A stretch of 64,000 nucleotides of DNA from Maribacter aestuarii (GTDB lineage Bacteria; Bacteroidota; Bacteroidia; Flavobacteriales; Flavobacteriaceae): the NCBI RefSeq assembly GCF_027474845.2, contig NZ_CP107031.2, forward strand, positions 3,425,001 to 3,489,000, given 5' to 3'. Positions 8,654 through 17,749 of this stretch are shown piece by piece (position 1 is the stretch's first letter; each line of letters starts with the position of its first letter). The translations under genes and the position numbers were made by a program. A model generated the notes under the pieces. It was not told where the DNA came from. It searched no databases and saw only the letters and a program-made list of their open reading frames with translations.

Positions 8654-9838
8654 TTAATTTTTAACCAGTCCAAATAATCGAAGAAGTCTTATGAAGACTG
8701 TTTTTAGAACTGTGATAGTAATTAAAAGAATACGCTCTAAAGTTAATTTCGCGAATACGATAACCCCGTTAGCCCTTTCTTTTAACTGAGGTTTATTGGC
8801 TTCATATCGTAGTGCAAGATAGGAGCAGCAAATCATAAAAATGACCGCTCCCGGAACAACGACCCATGGGCTTAAGGAATGGTGAAAGAAACCATAAAAT
8901 CCCAATCCCGTAAAAGTTCCGTAAAGAATGACGAAATGTATGACGTAAATAGATAAAGTGCTCTGTCCCAATTTTAATACTGTGGGGTTGGTCAAGAATC
9001 TTCGGAAAAGCATAAAGATTGCAAAGACAACCAATACATCACCCAATCGTATGAACAAGTAGTTGTTGAAAAATATTTCGGCAAAAAGCTGAATGTTCGT
9101 TATTCCCGATAATGCCAGGAAGAAATCCGATGAATAAAATATGAGGGTAGCACCAAAAACTAAAAACATGCCAATTGCGCTGGCATATAGATATTTGAAT
9201 TCTTTGAACTTATAGAATAACACGGAAATGAAACTACCAAATGTCGAGTATCCAAACCATGGTAGAATAGTGAAAACGGAACCATTTGCCTTTGTAAAAT
9301 AGTTTGCAATACCCTGTGGCAGTAGATCAAAATCTGCTCCCTTATATATGGGTTCAAACATAAAGAGTATCGTGGTAACTGAGACAAGGATAATTGGGAA
9401 CAACCATTTCTTTAGATTAGCCGTAAGCACGTAAATGCCAATAATACCCAGTATGGAAAGTCCAATACAATGCAATACATCCACTAGGAAAAATGAACTA
9501 TAAAGCTCGCCTTGGAAAAGACCAAAAATATTTAAGCGCAACAAATAACCAATAGCCAAAAGTTCAATTCCGCGTTTTACACCCTTTTTAACCCTTGGAT
9601 TGTCCCAACCTTTTTCGGGCACACGAATTAAAAGATAGGTGAATATAAATCCCGATACCGTAAAGAAAACAGGTGCCGTAATGCCCCTGAAATACTTCCA
9701 AATGTTAAAAAATACATTTGAGTTATCCCGGAAAGCATTATCCAGCAAACCATCTATAAAATGACCTTGTAGCATCATTAAAATAGCCCAGGCCCTTATA
9801 GCATCAATAAAATACAGTCTTGCTTTGTTGTTGACCAT
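8654..9838 (-). CDS. HGSNAT-like (DUF1624) multi-pass membrane protein
   Basis: Integral membrane protein of 394 residues with about 10 hydrophobic segments. The N-terminus carries the family signature RLYFIDAIRAWAILMMLQGHF, in which Arg, Asp and the late His resemble the catalytic region of heparan-alpha-glucosaminide N-acetyltransferase (DUF1624). The GITAPVFFTVSGFIF stretch is also typical. By analogy it may transfer an acyl group across the membrane onto a glycan or lipid, but the bacterial substrate is unknown. An OpgC/acyltransferase-3-like role is an alternative. It sits alone on the minus strand, divergent from the FMN reductase. Start is the ATG at 9838. Confidence 0.78.
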   Translation of the reverse strand: MVNNKARLYFIDAIRAWAILMMLQGHFIDGLLDNAFRDNSNVFFNIWKYFRGITAPVFFTVSGFIFTYLLIRVPEKGWDNPRVKKGVKRGIELLAIGYLLRLNIFGLFQGELYSSFFLVDVLHCIGLSILGIIGIYVLTANLKKWLFPIILVSVTTILFMFEPIYKGADFDLLPQGIANYFTKANGSVFTILPWFGYSTFGSFISVLFYKFKEFKYLYASAIGMFLVFGATLIFYSSDFFLALSGITNIQLFAEIFFNNYLFIRLGDVLVVFAIFMLFRRFLTNPTVLKLGQSTLSIYVIHFVILYGTFTGLGFYGFFHHSLSPWVVVPGAVIFMICCSYLALRYEANKPQLKERANGVIVFAKLTLERILLITITVLKTVFIRLLRLFGLVKN

Positions 9839-9968
9839 TCCTCGTTGACTTATCCTATATACTTAATTAACAGTATGTTTGGATGTTTAGCGCGGCAAAA
9901 TTATGTAAAAAACTGGCAATACGATAGTAATTGGGGTATTTTCGCATTCTAAGTAAATAAACGTTACC

Positions 9969-10505
9969 ATGCAGTACATATTAGGTTTTGCCGGCAGTAA
10001 TTCATCAACTTCAATTAACTATAAATTGGTGCGGTATACTACTTCACTAATTAATGCTTATGAGATAAGGCTAATGGACATGGCAAAAAATCCTCTTCCC
10101 ATGTATAGTGAGGATTACGAGAAAGAAAATGGATTTTCGGATGCTCTAAAATGGATTAAGAACAATATCCAAAACTGTGAGGGATTGGTAATTTCAGTAA
10201 ATGAGCATAATAGCTATCCCTCTGCTTATTTCAAAAACCTCGTAGATTGGCTTTCTAGACTGGACAAAAATTGTTTTAAGGATAAGAAAGTATTACTAAT
10301 GTCCACTTCTGGGGGCAAACGTGGAGCGCAAGGTTCTTTAGAAGTTTCAAAACTTATGTTGCAACGGTTTGGAGCAAACATTATCGAGACTTTTTCACTA
10401 CCAGGTTTTCACGACAATTTCCATTTGGAAAAAGGAATTCTGGACCAAGAATTAAAGCAACGGCACAAAGAGGCATTAACCACATTTCTAGAATCAATTA
10501 CTTAG
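9969..10505 (+). CDS. NAD(P)H-dependent FMN reductase
   Basis: Flavodoxin-fold NADPH-dependent FMN reductase family protein of 178 residues. The FMN phosphate-binding loop is ILGFAGSNSSTSINYKL near the N-terminus. The isoalloxazine-contacting loop SVNEHNSYPSAYFKNLVDW corresponds to the family's PEYN-S-P-LKNAIDW motif. It probably reduces free flavins, azo dyes or quinones, and the physiological substrate is not evident. It ends only 3 bp before the TTG start of pabB in the same frame, so the two are likely cotranscribed and translationally coupled. Confidence 0.86.
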   Translation: MQYILGFAGSNSSTSINYKLVRYTTSLINAYEIRLMDMAKNPLPMYSEDYEKENGFSDALKWIKNNIQNCEGLVISVNEHNSYPSAYFKNLVDWLSRLDKNCFKDKKVLLMSTSGGKRGAQGSLEVSKLMLQRFGANIIETFSLPGFHDNFHLEKGILDQELKQRHKEALTTFLESIT

Positions 10506-10508
10506 TTT

Positions 10509-11807
10509 TTGAGAATAACGAGAACTTTCACCGTTGAAAACAAGGAAGAATTCAAAGAGTCCTTGCTCTTATGGGCACAGCAGTACGATGAGGTGGTTTG
10601 GTTGGATAGCAATGGTCATTCAGATCCCTATGGGTGTTTTGATGCGCTACTAGCGGTAGATGGGTTAACAGCACTTTCTACGGACTACCACAGCGGATTT
10701 GAGGATTTAGCTACTTATCAGGCTCAGGTAAAGGATTGGATATTTGGATATCTAACCTATGATTTGAAAAATGACGTGGAAGTCCTCACCTCAAAAAATA
10801 ATGATGGGCTAGCATTTCCTGAGCTCTATTTCTTTCAACCAAAAAAAGTCATTCGCATAAGGGAAAATAAAATTGATTTTATATATCTGAATATGGTATC
10901 GGATGAATTGGAAACCGATTTTGAAGAAATTAATCAGCATACCTTCAATTTAAGTGAAACGAGCATTCCTAAAGAGGATATTCGGATACGAATGCGGATT
11001 TTCAAAGACGAATATTTTAGAAAAGTATGGCAGATGTTGGCACATATTCAAAATGGGGACCTCTACGAAGCTAATTTCTGTCAGGAATTTTATGCCGAGA
11101 ACTGTACTATAAATCCGTTGGGTGCTTTCAAAAAATTAAATGCCATCTCTAAAGCACCCTTTTCGGCCTATTTAAAATTGTCCGATAAGTATTTATGCTC
11201 CGCTAGTCCGGAACGATACTTAAAGAAAATGGGTAATAAGGTCATTTCCCAACCCATTAAGGGCACAGCTGCTCGGAATGGTTCAATTACCGAGGACACT
11301 GAACTTAAGATGCAATTGGAGCAGGATGAAAAGGAACGATCCGAAAATATAATGATCGTAGATTTGGTCAGGAACGACTTATCAAAAAGCGCGTTAAAAG
11401 GTTCTGTAACCGTCGAGGAGCTCTGCAAAGTATATTCTTTTGAACAAGTTCATCAGATGGTTTCCATCATATCCGCTACGGTTGCCCCGGATAAGAATCC
11501 AGTCGAGTTAATCAAAGAAACCTTTCCCATGGGTAGTATGACCGGCGCACCAAAAATTTCAGCCATGAAAATCATTGAAGAATTGGAGTCCTCTAGACGT
11601 GGATTATATAGTGGTGCCGTAGGGTATTTTACTCCAAATTCTGATTTTGATTTTAATGTGGTCATCAGAAGTATTTTGTATAACGAGTCCAAGAAATACG
11701 TCTCCTATTCCGTAGGAAGCGCCATTACTGCAAAATCAAATCCCAATAAGGAATATGAAGAATGTCTTTTGAAGGCAAAGGCAATGCGTGAGGTTATAGA
11801 GGGGTAG
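10509..11807 (+). CDS. pabB: Aminodeoxychorismate synthase component I
   Basis: Chorismate-utilising enzyme for folate synthesis. It converts chorismate plus ammonia to 4-amino-4-deoxychorismate, the p-aminobenzoate precursor. It has 432 residues with the chorismate-binding domain in the C-terminal two thirds (ENIMIVDLVRNDLS, GSMTGAPKISAM). The motif PIKGT with Lys251 marks PabB, whose lysine is catalytic, against the PIAGT of TrpE. The start is an unusual TTG. An in-frame stop lies 3 bp upstream and no ATG occurs until deep in the protein, while RITRTFTVENKEEF matches the family's normal N-terminus. It follows the FMN reductase directly. The glutamine amidotransferase partner (PabA/TrpG) is not in the window. 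Confidence 0.92.
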   Translation: MRITRTFTVENKEEFKESLLLWAQQYDEVVWLDSNGHSDPYGCFDALLAVDGLTALSTDYHSGFEDLATYQAQVKDWIFGYLTYDLKNDVEVLTSKNNDGLAFPELYFFQPKKVIRIRENKIDFIYLNMVSDELETDFEEINQHTFNLSETSIPKEDIRIRMRIFKDEYFRKVWQMLAHIQNGDLYEANFCQEFYAENCTINPLGAFKKLNAISKAPFSAYLKLSDKYLCSASPERYLKKMGNKVISQPIKGTAARNGSITEDTELKMQLEQDEKERSENIMIVDLVRNDLSKSALKGSVTVEELCKVYSFEQVHQMVSIISATVAPDKNPVELIKETFPMGSMTGAPKISAMKIIEELESSRRGLYSGAVGYFTPNSDFDFNVVIRSILYNESKKYVSYSVGSAITAKSNPNKEYEECLLKAKAMREVIEG

Positions 11808-11886
11808 TTCTACTGCTTATTGGAAAAAGTTTTTGTGCGACCTGTATTGGATTGTCCAAGGCCTTAAGTTTAAGTACTTTTGTTGA

Positions 11887-13200
11887 ATGTTGTCTATATT
11901 CCAAACACATATGGGGTCAAAATTCCCAGAGCTATTTGAAAAAAGGTTTCTTTTGGCTTGTAGTGGTGGATTGGATAGTGTAGTCCTTACCCATCTTTGC
12001 CATGAAAGCCAGCTGGATTTTGCATTGGCGCACTGCAACTTTGGTTTACGTGGAGAGGAGAGCGATTTAGACGAAAAATTTGTATCGGAATTGGCAGAAA
12101 AAATAAAAAAACCTTTTTTTCTTACCCACTTGGATACCTTAGGTTATGTGAACAAGCACAAAGTATCAGTACAGATGGCTGCGCGGGAACTACGATACGC
12201 TTGGTTCAAAAAAATTCTAAAAGAGAATAATATACCGATATTGGTTACGGCACATCATGCCGATGATGATTTGGAGACTTTTCTAATCAACCTATCTAGG
12301 GGTACGGGTATTGATGGTTTGGTGGGAATCCCCTCAAAGACGGACTTTTTATGCAGGCCGCTTTTGCCATTTTCAAGGGAACAAATCTTGGAGTATGCTA
12401 AAAGTAATAATTTGGAATGGCGAGAAGACAAATCAAATAATGATACCAAATACCTACGTAATAAAATCCGTCTAGAAATCATCCCGGCACTGAAAGAATT
12501 GCATCCAACTTTTCTGGATAACTACAAGAATACACAGTCCTTTTTGAGACAAACCTCCAAAATTGCTGATCATCGCTTACAGGAAATTAAAAAGAAACTT
12601 TTTGTAAAAGAGAGTAACTTTACCCGGATAGCAATAGATAAACTAAAAGAGTTAGAGCCACTATCGGCCTATCTCTATGGTCTTCTTAACGAATTCGGTT
12701 TTACGGAATGGGACAACATTGCTGATTTATTAGATGCCATGAGTGGTAAGTATGTGCTGTCCGACACCCATAAATTGTTAAAGGATAGAAGCTTTTTATT
12801 ATTGTCTGAAAGACAATTTGATGATTCAACACAGCAGCATTTTTCAATCAACATCAATCAAGAAATTGTAGCGGAACCTTTAGAAATGAAGTTTACCGTT
12901 GTAGATAATTGGGATAATAATACCGATGCTATAATTTATGTAGCTAAAAAAGCGTTAAAATACCCATTGGTGATAAGGAAATGGAAGAATGGCGACTATT
13001 TTTATCCTTTAGGTTTACAGGGAAAGAAAAAACTGTCCAAATTTTTCAAGGATGAAAAGATTGATGTCTTCTCAAAAAAGGATCAATGGCTTTTATGTTC
13101 TGGTGAGGACATCGTTTGGGTCATTGGGCGAAGAGCGGATGAACGTTTTAAAGTGAAAGAGGACACCAAAGAAATTTTAAGAATTGAAGCAACCCTATGA
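11887..13200 (+). CDS. tilS: tRNA(Ile)-lysidine synthase
   Basis: ATP-dependent enzyme that converts C34 of the CAU anticodon of tRNA(Ile2) to lysidine, switching it from Met to Ile decoding. It has 437 residues. The PP-loop motif is LLACSGGLDSVVLTHL. The N-ATPase domain continues through VTAHHADDDLETFLINLSRGTGI, and the C-terminal TilS substrate-binding domain contains VIRKWKNGDYFYPLG and KKKLSKFFKDEKI. Its stop overlaps the start of dsbD by 4 bp (ATGA), indicating translational coupling. A TTG-N20-TACTTTTG arrangement (11852-11882) resembles a Bacteroidota promoter, but it would place the transcription start at about the ATG, so the call is weak. Confidence 0.96.
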   Translation: MLSIFQTHMGSKFPELFEKRFLLACSGGLDSVVLTHLCHESQLDFALAHCNFGLRGEESDLDEKFVSELAEKIKKPFFLTHLDTLGYVNKHKVSVQMAARELRYAWFKKILKENNIPILVTAHHADDDLETFLINLSRGTGIDGLVGIPSKTDFLCRPLLPFSREQILEYAKSNNLEWREDKSNNDTKYLRNKIRLEIIPALKELHPTFLDNYKNTQSFLRQTSKIADHRLQEIKKKLFVKESNFTRIAIDKLKELEPLSAYLYGLLNEFGFTEWDNIADLLDAMSGKYVLSDTHKLLKDRSFLLLSERQFDDSTQQHFSININQEIVAEPLEMKFTVVDNWDNNTDAIIYVAKKALKYPLVIRKWKNGDYFYPLGLQGKKKLSKFFKDEKIDVFSKKDQWLLCSGEDIVWVIGRRADERFKVKEDTKEILRIEATL

Positions 13201-15170
13201 GAGTACTGTTTTTGAGTATCGTTATCATTCTAAGCCATCTTTCAATATTTGCTCAAGATGATGAAAATCCAGTTATATGGGAACATGAGGCCGTTCAGCT
13301 CGCTGATACGGAATACGAACTTGTAATTACTGGAAAAATCCATGAAGGATGGCATGTTTACTCTCAGTATACAGCAGAAGGGGGCTCATTGCCTAGCTTA
13401 TTTCAATTTAAAGATGCAGAAGATAAGTATGAGTTAATAGGTAAAACGGAAGAGAGTAAGACGATAAAGGAGTATAGCGACATTTTTGAAGTTGAAGAAA
13501 CGTTCTTTAAAGATGAGGCCATTTTTAAACAAAAAATTAAGCTTCTAGATACCACAGTTAATCAGATATCGGTCAATTTATTTTATCAAGTTTGTAAAGA
13601 GGTATGTATTCCGGCAGACGTGGATTTTGTTTTTTCCTTGGATGGTAGTGCGGTTGTTACGGAGAATGCCGCCATAGACGAGAAAAGTTCAGCACTAGGG
13701 GCAAAACTACGATTGGACCTCAAAAATAAAGAGTTGCTCACCCAAGGTCAGGAAAATATAAATTCAGATTCCAATTTGTGGGTTATTTTCGCTCTAGGCT
13801 TTCTTGGGGGATTAATAGCTTTGCTAACACCTTGTGTTTTTCCTATGATTCCCCTAACGGTGTCATTTTTTACAAAACATTCTCAAAAGAGGTCAAAGGG
13901 TATTATAAATGCTTTGTTATATGGATTTTTCATTGTTCTTATCTATTTCCTTTTAAGTCTTCCGTTTCACTTATTTGATTCGGTTGATTCACAGATATTA
14001 AATACTATTGCCACGAATATTTGGTTGAACATTTTTTTCTTCCTGGTTTTTGTCTTTTTCGCTTTCTCATTTTTTGGTTATTATGAACTCACTTTACCCA
14101 GTTCTTGGGCCAACAAGATGGATGCCGCTTCCTCAAAAATTGGGGGTGCCATTGGTATTTTTTTTATGGCCGTTACCTTGGCTATTGTATCATTTTCCTG
14201 TACGGGTCCCATCTTAGGAGGGCTATTAGGTGGAACAACGTTGGCGGAGGGAGACGTTGCGGTAAACTTAACTGCAGGTATGACGGGTTTCGGGGTAGCA
14301 TTGGCATTTCCATTTGCCCTTTTTGCATTGTTCCCGGCTTGGCTGAATTCTTTACCTAAGTCCGGTGGGTGGATGACAACGGTAAAAGTGGTACTGGGCT
14401 TCCTGGAAATTGGATTGGCACTAAAATTTCTTTCCAATGCCGACTTGGTGGGGCACTGGGGAATCCTCAAAAGGGAAATTTTCTTAGGAATATGGATTTT
14501 GCTTGGCTTGTTGCTAACCCTCTATTTGTTCGGAATATTTAGATTTCCACATGATGGTCCAAAACAAAAACTGTCCATAGGCAGAAAGGTAACAGGCTTA
14601 GTGAGTGCGTTATTTACTATTTATTTGGTTCTAGGTCTTTCCAACGTATCCAATCTAAAGCTTTTGAGTGGATTTCCGCCTCCGGCATTTTACAGCGTTT
14701 ATGAACAAGAAAGTGATTGCCCCCTAGGAATAGACTGCTTTAAGGATTTTGACGATGGATTGGCTTATGCTAAAGAAAATAATAAACCCATTCTCTTGGA
14801 TTTTACGGGATGGGCCTGTGTAAACTGCAGAAAGATGGAGGAGAACGTATGGAGTGAAGCTGAGGTCTATGACGTTTTAAATAATGATTATGTACTAATT
14901 TCTTTATATGTTGACGATAGAAAAATGCTACCTGAAGAAGAGCAATTTAATTTTAAGTATGATTCCGGTCGCGTAAAAAGGATTGAGAACATTGCTCAAA
15001 AATGGGGTACTTTTCAGGATGTCAACTTCAATGCGGTTTCCCAGCCCTTTTATGTGCTGTTGTCCCCTGATTTGGAAGTTCTTAATACTTCTATACAAAA
15101 TACCGATTCCGATTCCTATCTCAACTGGCTTAATGAGGGCCTAAGGAACTTCAAAGAATTGAATAGGTAG
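13197..15170 (+). CDS. dsbD: Thiol:disulfide interchange protein DsbD-like
   Basis: Membrane electron conduit that carries reducing power from cytoplasmic thioredoxin to periplasmic thiol proteins and cytochrome c maturation. It has 657 residues. A signal peptide (MRVLFLSIVIILSHLSIFAQ) is followed by the N-terminal DsbD-alpha domain with its cysteine pair in YQVCKEVCIP. The central CcdA-like domain has about eight membrane helices, with redox cysteines in TPCVFPMIPL and SCTGPILGG. The C-terminal thioredoxin-like domain has a CVNC active site in DFTGWACVNCRKMEE. All three domains of the DsbD architecture are thus present with all cysteine pairs. It overlaps tilS by 4 bp, an arrangement repeatedly seen in flavobacteria. 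Confidence 0.95.
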   Translation: MRVLFLSIVIILSHLSIFAQDDENPVIWEHEAVQLADTEYELVITGKIHEGWHVYSQYTAEGGSLPSLFQFKDAEDKYELIGKTEESKTIKEYSDIFEVEETFFKDEAIFKQKIKLLDTTVNQISVNLFYQVCKEVCIPADVDFVFSLDGSAVVTENAAIDEKSSALGAKLRLDLKNKELLTQGQENINSDSNLWVIFALGFLGGLIALLTPCVFPMIPLTVSFFTKHSQKRSKGIINALLYGFFIVLIYFLLSLPFHLFDSVDSQILNTIATNIWLNIFFFLVFVFFAFSFFGYYELTLPSSWANKMDAASSKIGGAIGIFFMAVTLAIVSFSCTGPILGGLLGGTTLAEGDVAVNLTAGMTGFGVALAFPFALFALFPAWLNSLPKSGGWMTTVKVVLGFLEIGLALKFLSNADLVGHWGILKREIFLGIWILLGLLLTLYLFGIFRFPHDGPKQKLSIGRKVTGLVSALFTIYLVLGLSNVSNLKLLSGFPPPAFYSVYEQESDCPLGIDCFKDFDDGLAYAKENNKPILLDFTGWACVNCRKMEENVWSEAEVYDVLNNDYVLISLYVDDRKMLPEEEQFNFKYDSGRVKRIENIAQKWGTFQDVNFNAVSQPFYVLLSPDLEVLNTSIQNTDSDSYLNWLNEGLRNFKELNR

Positions 15171-15353
15171 ACCGCTGCTCTGAACGCGATAATCCGGGAT
15201 TGTGTAGTCCGCAACCTAATTCTTTATCTAACAGGAAGTTCCCTTTCCTACGGCTATGGGTTTTTCTCAATTAGTTTAGTAAAAAGCAGGGATGCGAGCG
15301 TTTTTATTTAAAAATAAATCCTACCTTGGTTTCCAAACCCTCAATTAAAGAAT

Positions 15354-17747
15354 ATGAAAATCATTAAAAAAATCGTAAAGTGGCTGCTCATCTTTTTGGT
15401 ATTAGTGGGTGTTGGAATTTTCATTTTTATCCAAACTTTAAAACCGGATTATGATGGTGAAAAAAAACTGGAGGGATTGGAGAAGAAGGTCACCGTTTAC
15501 TATGACACCTATGGAATTCCACATATATACGGAGACTCTGAAAAGGATGCCTTTAGAACCCTAGGTTATGTACACGCACAGGACAGGCTTTGGCAGATGG
15601 AACTGTTGAGAAGGATTGCTAGCGGAGGATTATCAGAGGTTTTCGGGAAGGATTTAATCGGTACCGATAAATTTTTTCTTGCTTTGGGCATTGATGAGGC
15701 ATCGGTCAAAACGGTTTCAGGCGTTGATGAAAATAAAGAAGCTGTTCAGTTGGCAGAGGCATACTTGGATGGTATCAATCAGTTTATTGCAAATGGTCCA
15801 ACGCCAATCGAGTTTTATCTAACGGGCATTGAAAAATCGGAGTTTACGCTTAAAGACGTTTATAATACAATGGGATACATGGCCTTTAGTTTTGCAATGG
15901 CACATAAAACCGATCCGCTACTTACGGAAATTAAGGACAAGTTGGGACCAGAATATTTGAAAGACCTAGAAATTGAATCCGATACAAACACAGTATGGAT
16001 AAAAAACTACTATCCCCTGTCTGATCAGGTACTGCAGAACAACATTGCGTCAATCGTTTCTGAAGCATTGGGGAATCTAAACTTACCGCTTTTTGAGGGT
16101 AGCAATAGTTGGGTCATTGCTCCTGAAAAAACTAAAAATGGAAAGGTAATATTTGCCAATGACCCACATATTGGTTTTGCACAGCCATCAGTTTGGTATG
16201 AGGCGCATTTAGAAACGCCAACCTATTCCAAGTACGGTTATAACATTGCTGGTATTCCGTTTCCTGTTTTAGGCCATAACAGAAAACTGGCGTATGGCAT
16301 GACCATGTTTGAAAATGATGATGTGGACTTTTATTATGAAGAGAATAATCCTTCGGATGAAAATATGTATCGCCACCAGGATAAGTGGGTAGCATATGAA
16401 ACCCTAACTAAAACTATTAAAGTGAAGGATACCTCGGATGTTTCCTTTACTTTCAAAAAATCCGTTCATGGTCCCATTCTAAATGGGATAGCGGACCAAG
16501 TTACCGGTCAAAGACCGGTCGCAATGTCTTGGATTTATACGCAAATGGAGAATAGAGTTATTGATGCGGTTTATAGAATGAGCCACGCAGAAACACTGGA
16601 CCAGTTTAAGGAAGCGCTCCCTGCCATACACGCTCCGGGACTCAATATTATGTATGGTGATGCCGAGGGAAACGTAGCCTGGTTCGCTTCTGCCCAATTA
16701 TACGAGATTCCTGATAGTGTAAATACGAAACTGATTTACGAGCAAGGTTCTGGATTGAAAGAAAATAAAACACTTCTAAATTTTTCACAGAATCCGCAAG
16801 CAATAAATCCACCTTGGAATTATGTGTATTCCGCAAATAATCAACCTGATTCCATAGTGGGAATGTTATACCCGGGTTATTATCTCCCTGAGAATAGGGC
16901 GAAAAGGATTGTAAACCTACTGGAACCCAAAAATGATTGGGACAGCGCATCAGTAAGTGAAATGATTTTGGATGTTAACTCGTCCGTAAACCCAAGTATC
17001 GTAAGTGATTTGGTAAAACATATTGACGTTACTCAACTCTCCGATAAGGAACTTAAAATCTTGGATCTGCTGAATGCTTGGGAAGGAAAATATAATCTTG
17101 AAAGTTTAGGAGCCACAATTTATACACGCCTGGAGTATTTCTTCCTAGTTAACACTTTTAAAGATGAGCTGGGTGAGGAAGAATTCAATCAGTTCTTATC
17201 TACCCACCTTAGTAAACGCATCATCGCCCTCATGGCGCAGAAAATGGAATCGGTTTGGTGGGACGATTCAAATACACCTGAGGTAATTGAAGATAAAATA
17301 TTTGTCGTCCAAAAGTCATATCTAAACGCGATAGCGTCCCTAGAACAGCAATTGGGCCCTGACTACTCTAAATGGACATGGAACCGAGTGCATACCCTGG
17401 AACATCCCCATCCCATTGGTCAAGTGGATGCTTTGCGTTCTTTTTTTAATGTAGGGCCTTTTCCCGTTCACGGTACTAGGGAAGTAATAAACAATATGTT
17501 TTTCCCGTATGATTCCACGGGGGAATACAAGACTAGTTCTGGCCCTTCAACTCGAAGGATAATAGATTTTTCCGATATTGAAAACAGTATGAGCATTTTG
17601 CCAACGGGACAGTCCGGTAATCCATTAAGTAAACATTATGAAGATCAGGCAGAGATGTTTTTGAACGGAAAATTTCGAAAAATGATGATGAACAAAGAAG
17701 AAATTCAAAAGGGCGAAGAAATTCTTACATTTAGGCCAAAGGATTAA
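15354..17747 (+). CDS. Penicillin acylase family (Ntn-hydrolase) protein
   Basis: N-terminal-nucleophile amidohydrolase precursor of 797 residues. A membrane anchor or signal (about residues 8-27) is followed by the alpha-subunit region (YDTYGIPHIYGDSEKDAF, GYVHAQDRLWQMELLRR). Autocleavage is expected before Ser250 in LPLFEGSNSWV, which becomes the nucleophile of the beta subunit. The nearby FANDPHIGF and the downstream GHNRKLAYGMT match family motifs for the Ca2+ site and oxyanion region. Family members cleave beta-lactam side chains, N-acyl homoserine lactones or acylated peptides, and the real substrate here is unknown. It ends 2 bp before yifB, so cotranscription is likely despite unrelated functions. 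Confidence 0.92.
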   Translation: MKIIKKIVKWLLIFLVLVGVGIFIFIQTLKPDYDGEKKLEGLEKKVTVYYDTYGIPHIYGDSEKDAFRTLGYVHAQDRLWQMELLRRIASGGLSEVFGKDLIGTDKFFLALGIDEASVKTVSGVDENKEAVQLAEAYLDGINQFIANGPTPIEFYLTGIEKSEFTLKDVYNTMGYMAFSFAMAHKTDPLLTEIKDKLGPEYLKDLEIESDTNTVWIKNYYPLSDQVLQNNIASIVSEALGNLNLPLFEGSNSWVIAPEKTKNGKVIFANDPHIGFAQPSVWYEAHLETPTYSKYGYNIAGIPFPVLGHNRKLAYGMTMFENDDVDFYYEENNPSDENMYRHQDKWVAYETLTKTIKVKDTSDVSFTFKKSVHGPILNGIADQVTGQRPVAMSWIYTQMENRVIDAVYRMSHAETLDQFKEALPAIHAPGLNIMYGDAEGNVAWFASAQLYEIPDSVNTKLIYEQGSGLKENKTLLNFSQNPQAINPPWNYVYSANNQPDSIVGMLYPGYYLPENRAKRIVNLLEPKNDWDSASVSEMILDVNSSVNPSIVSDLVKHIDVTQLSDKELKILDLLNAWEGKYNLESLGATIYTRLEYFFLVNTFKDELGEEEFNQFLSTHLSKRIIALMAQKMESVWWDDSNTPEVIEDKIFVVQKSYLNAIASLEQQLGPDYSKWTWNRVHTLEHPHPIGQVDALRSFFNVGPFPVHGTREVINNMFFPYDSTGEYKTSSGPSTRRIIDFSDIENSMSILPTGQSGNPLSKHYEDQAEMFLNGKFRKMMMNKEEIQKGEEILTFRPKD

Positions 17748-17749
17748 GA

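Noticed and set aside
10509..11807. Anthranilate synthase TrpE as the identity of the chorismate enzyme
   Set aside because: The PIKGT motif with a catalytic Lys marks PabB (TrpE has PIAGT), and no trp genes are adjacent.
15171..15353. Possible terminator or RNA between dsbD and the penicillin acylase gene
   Set aside because: Only weak, short complementarities were seen and no T-run follows any stem.
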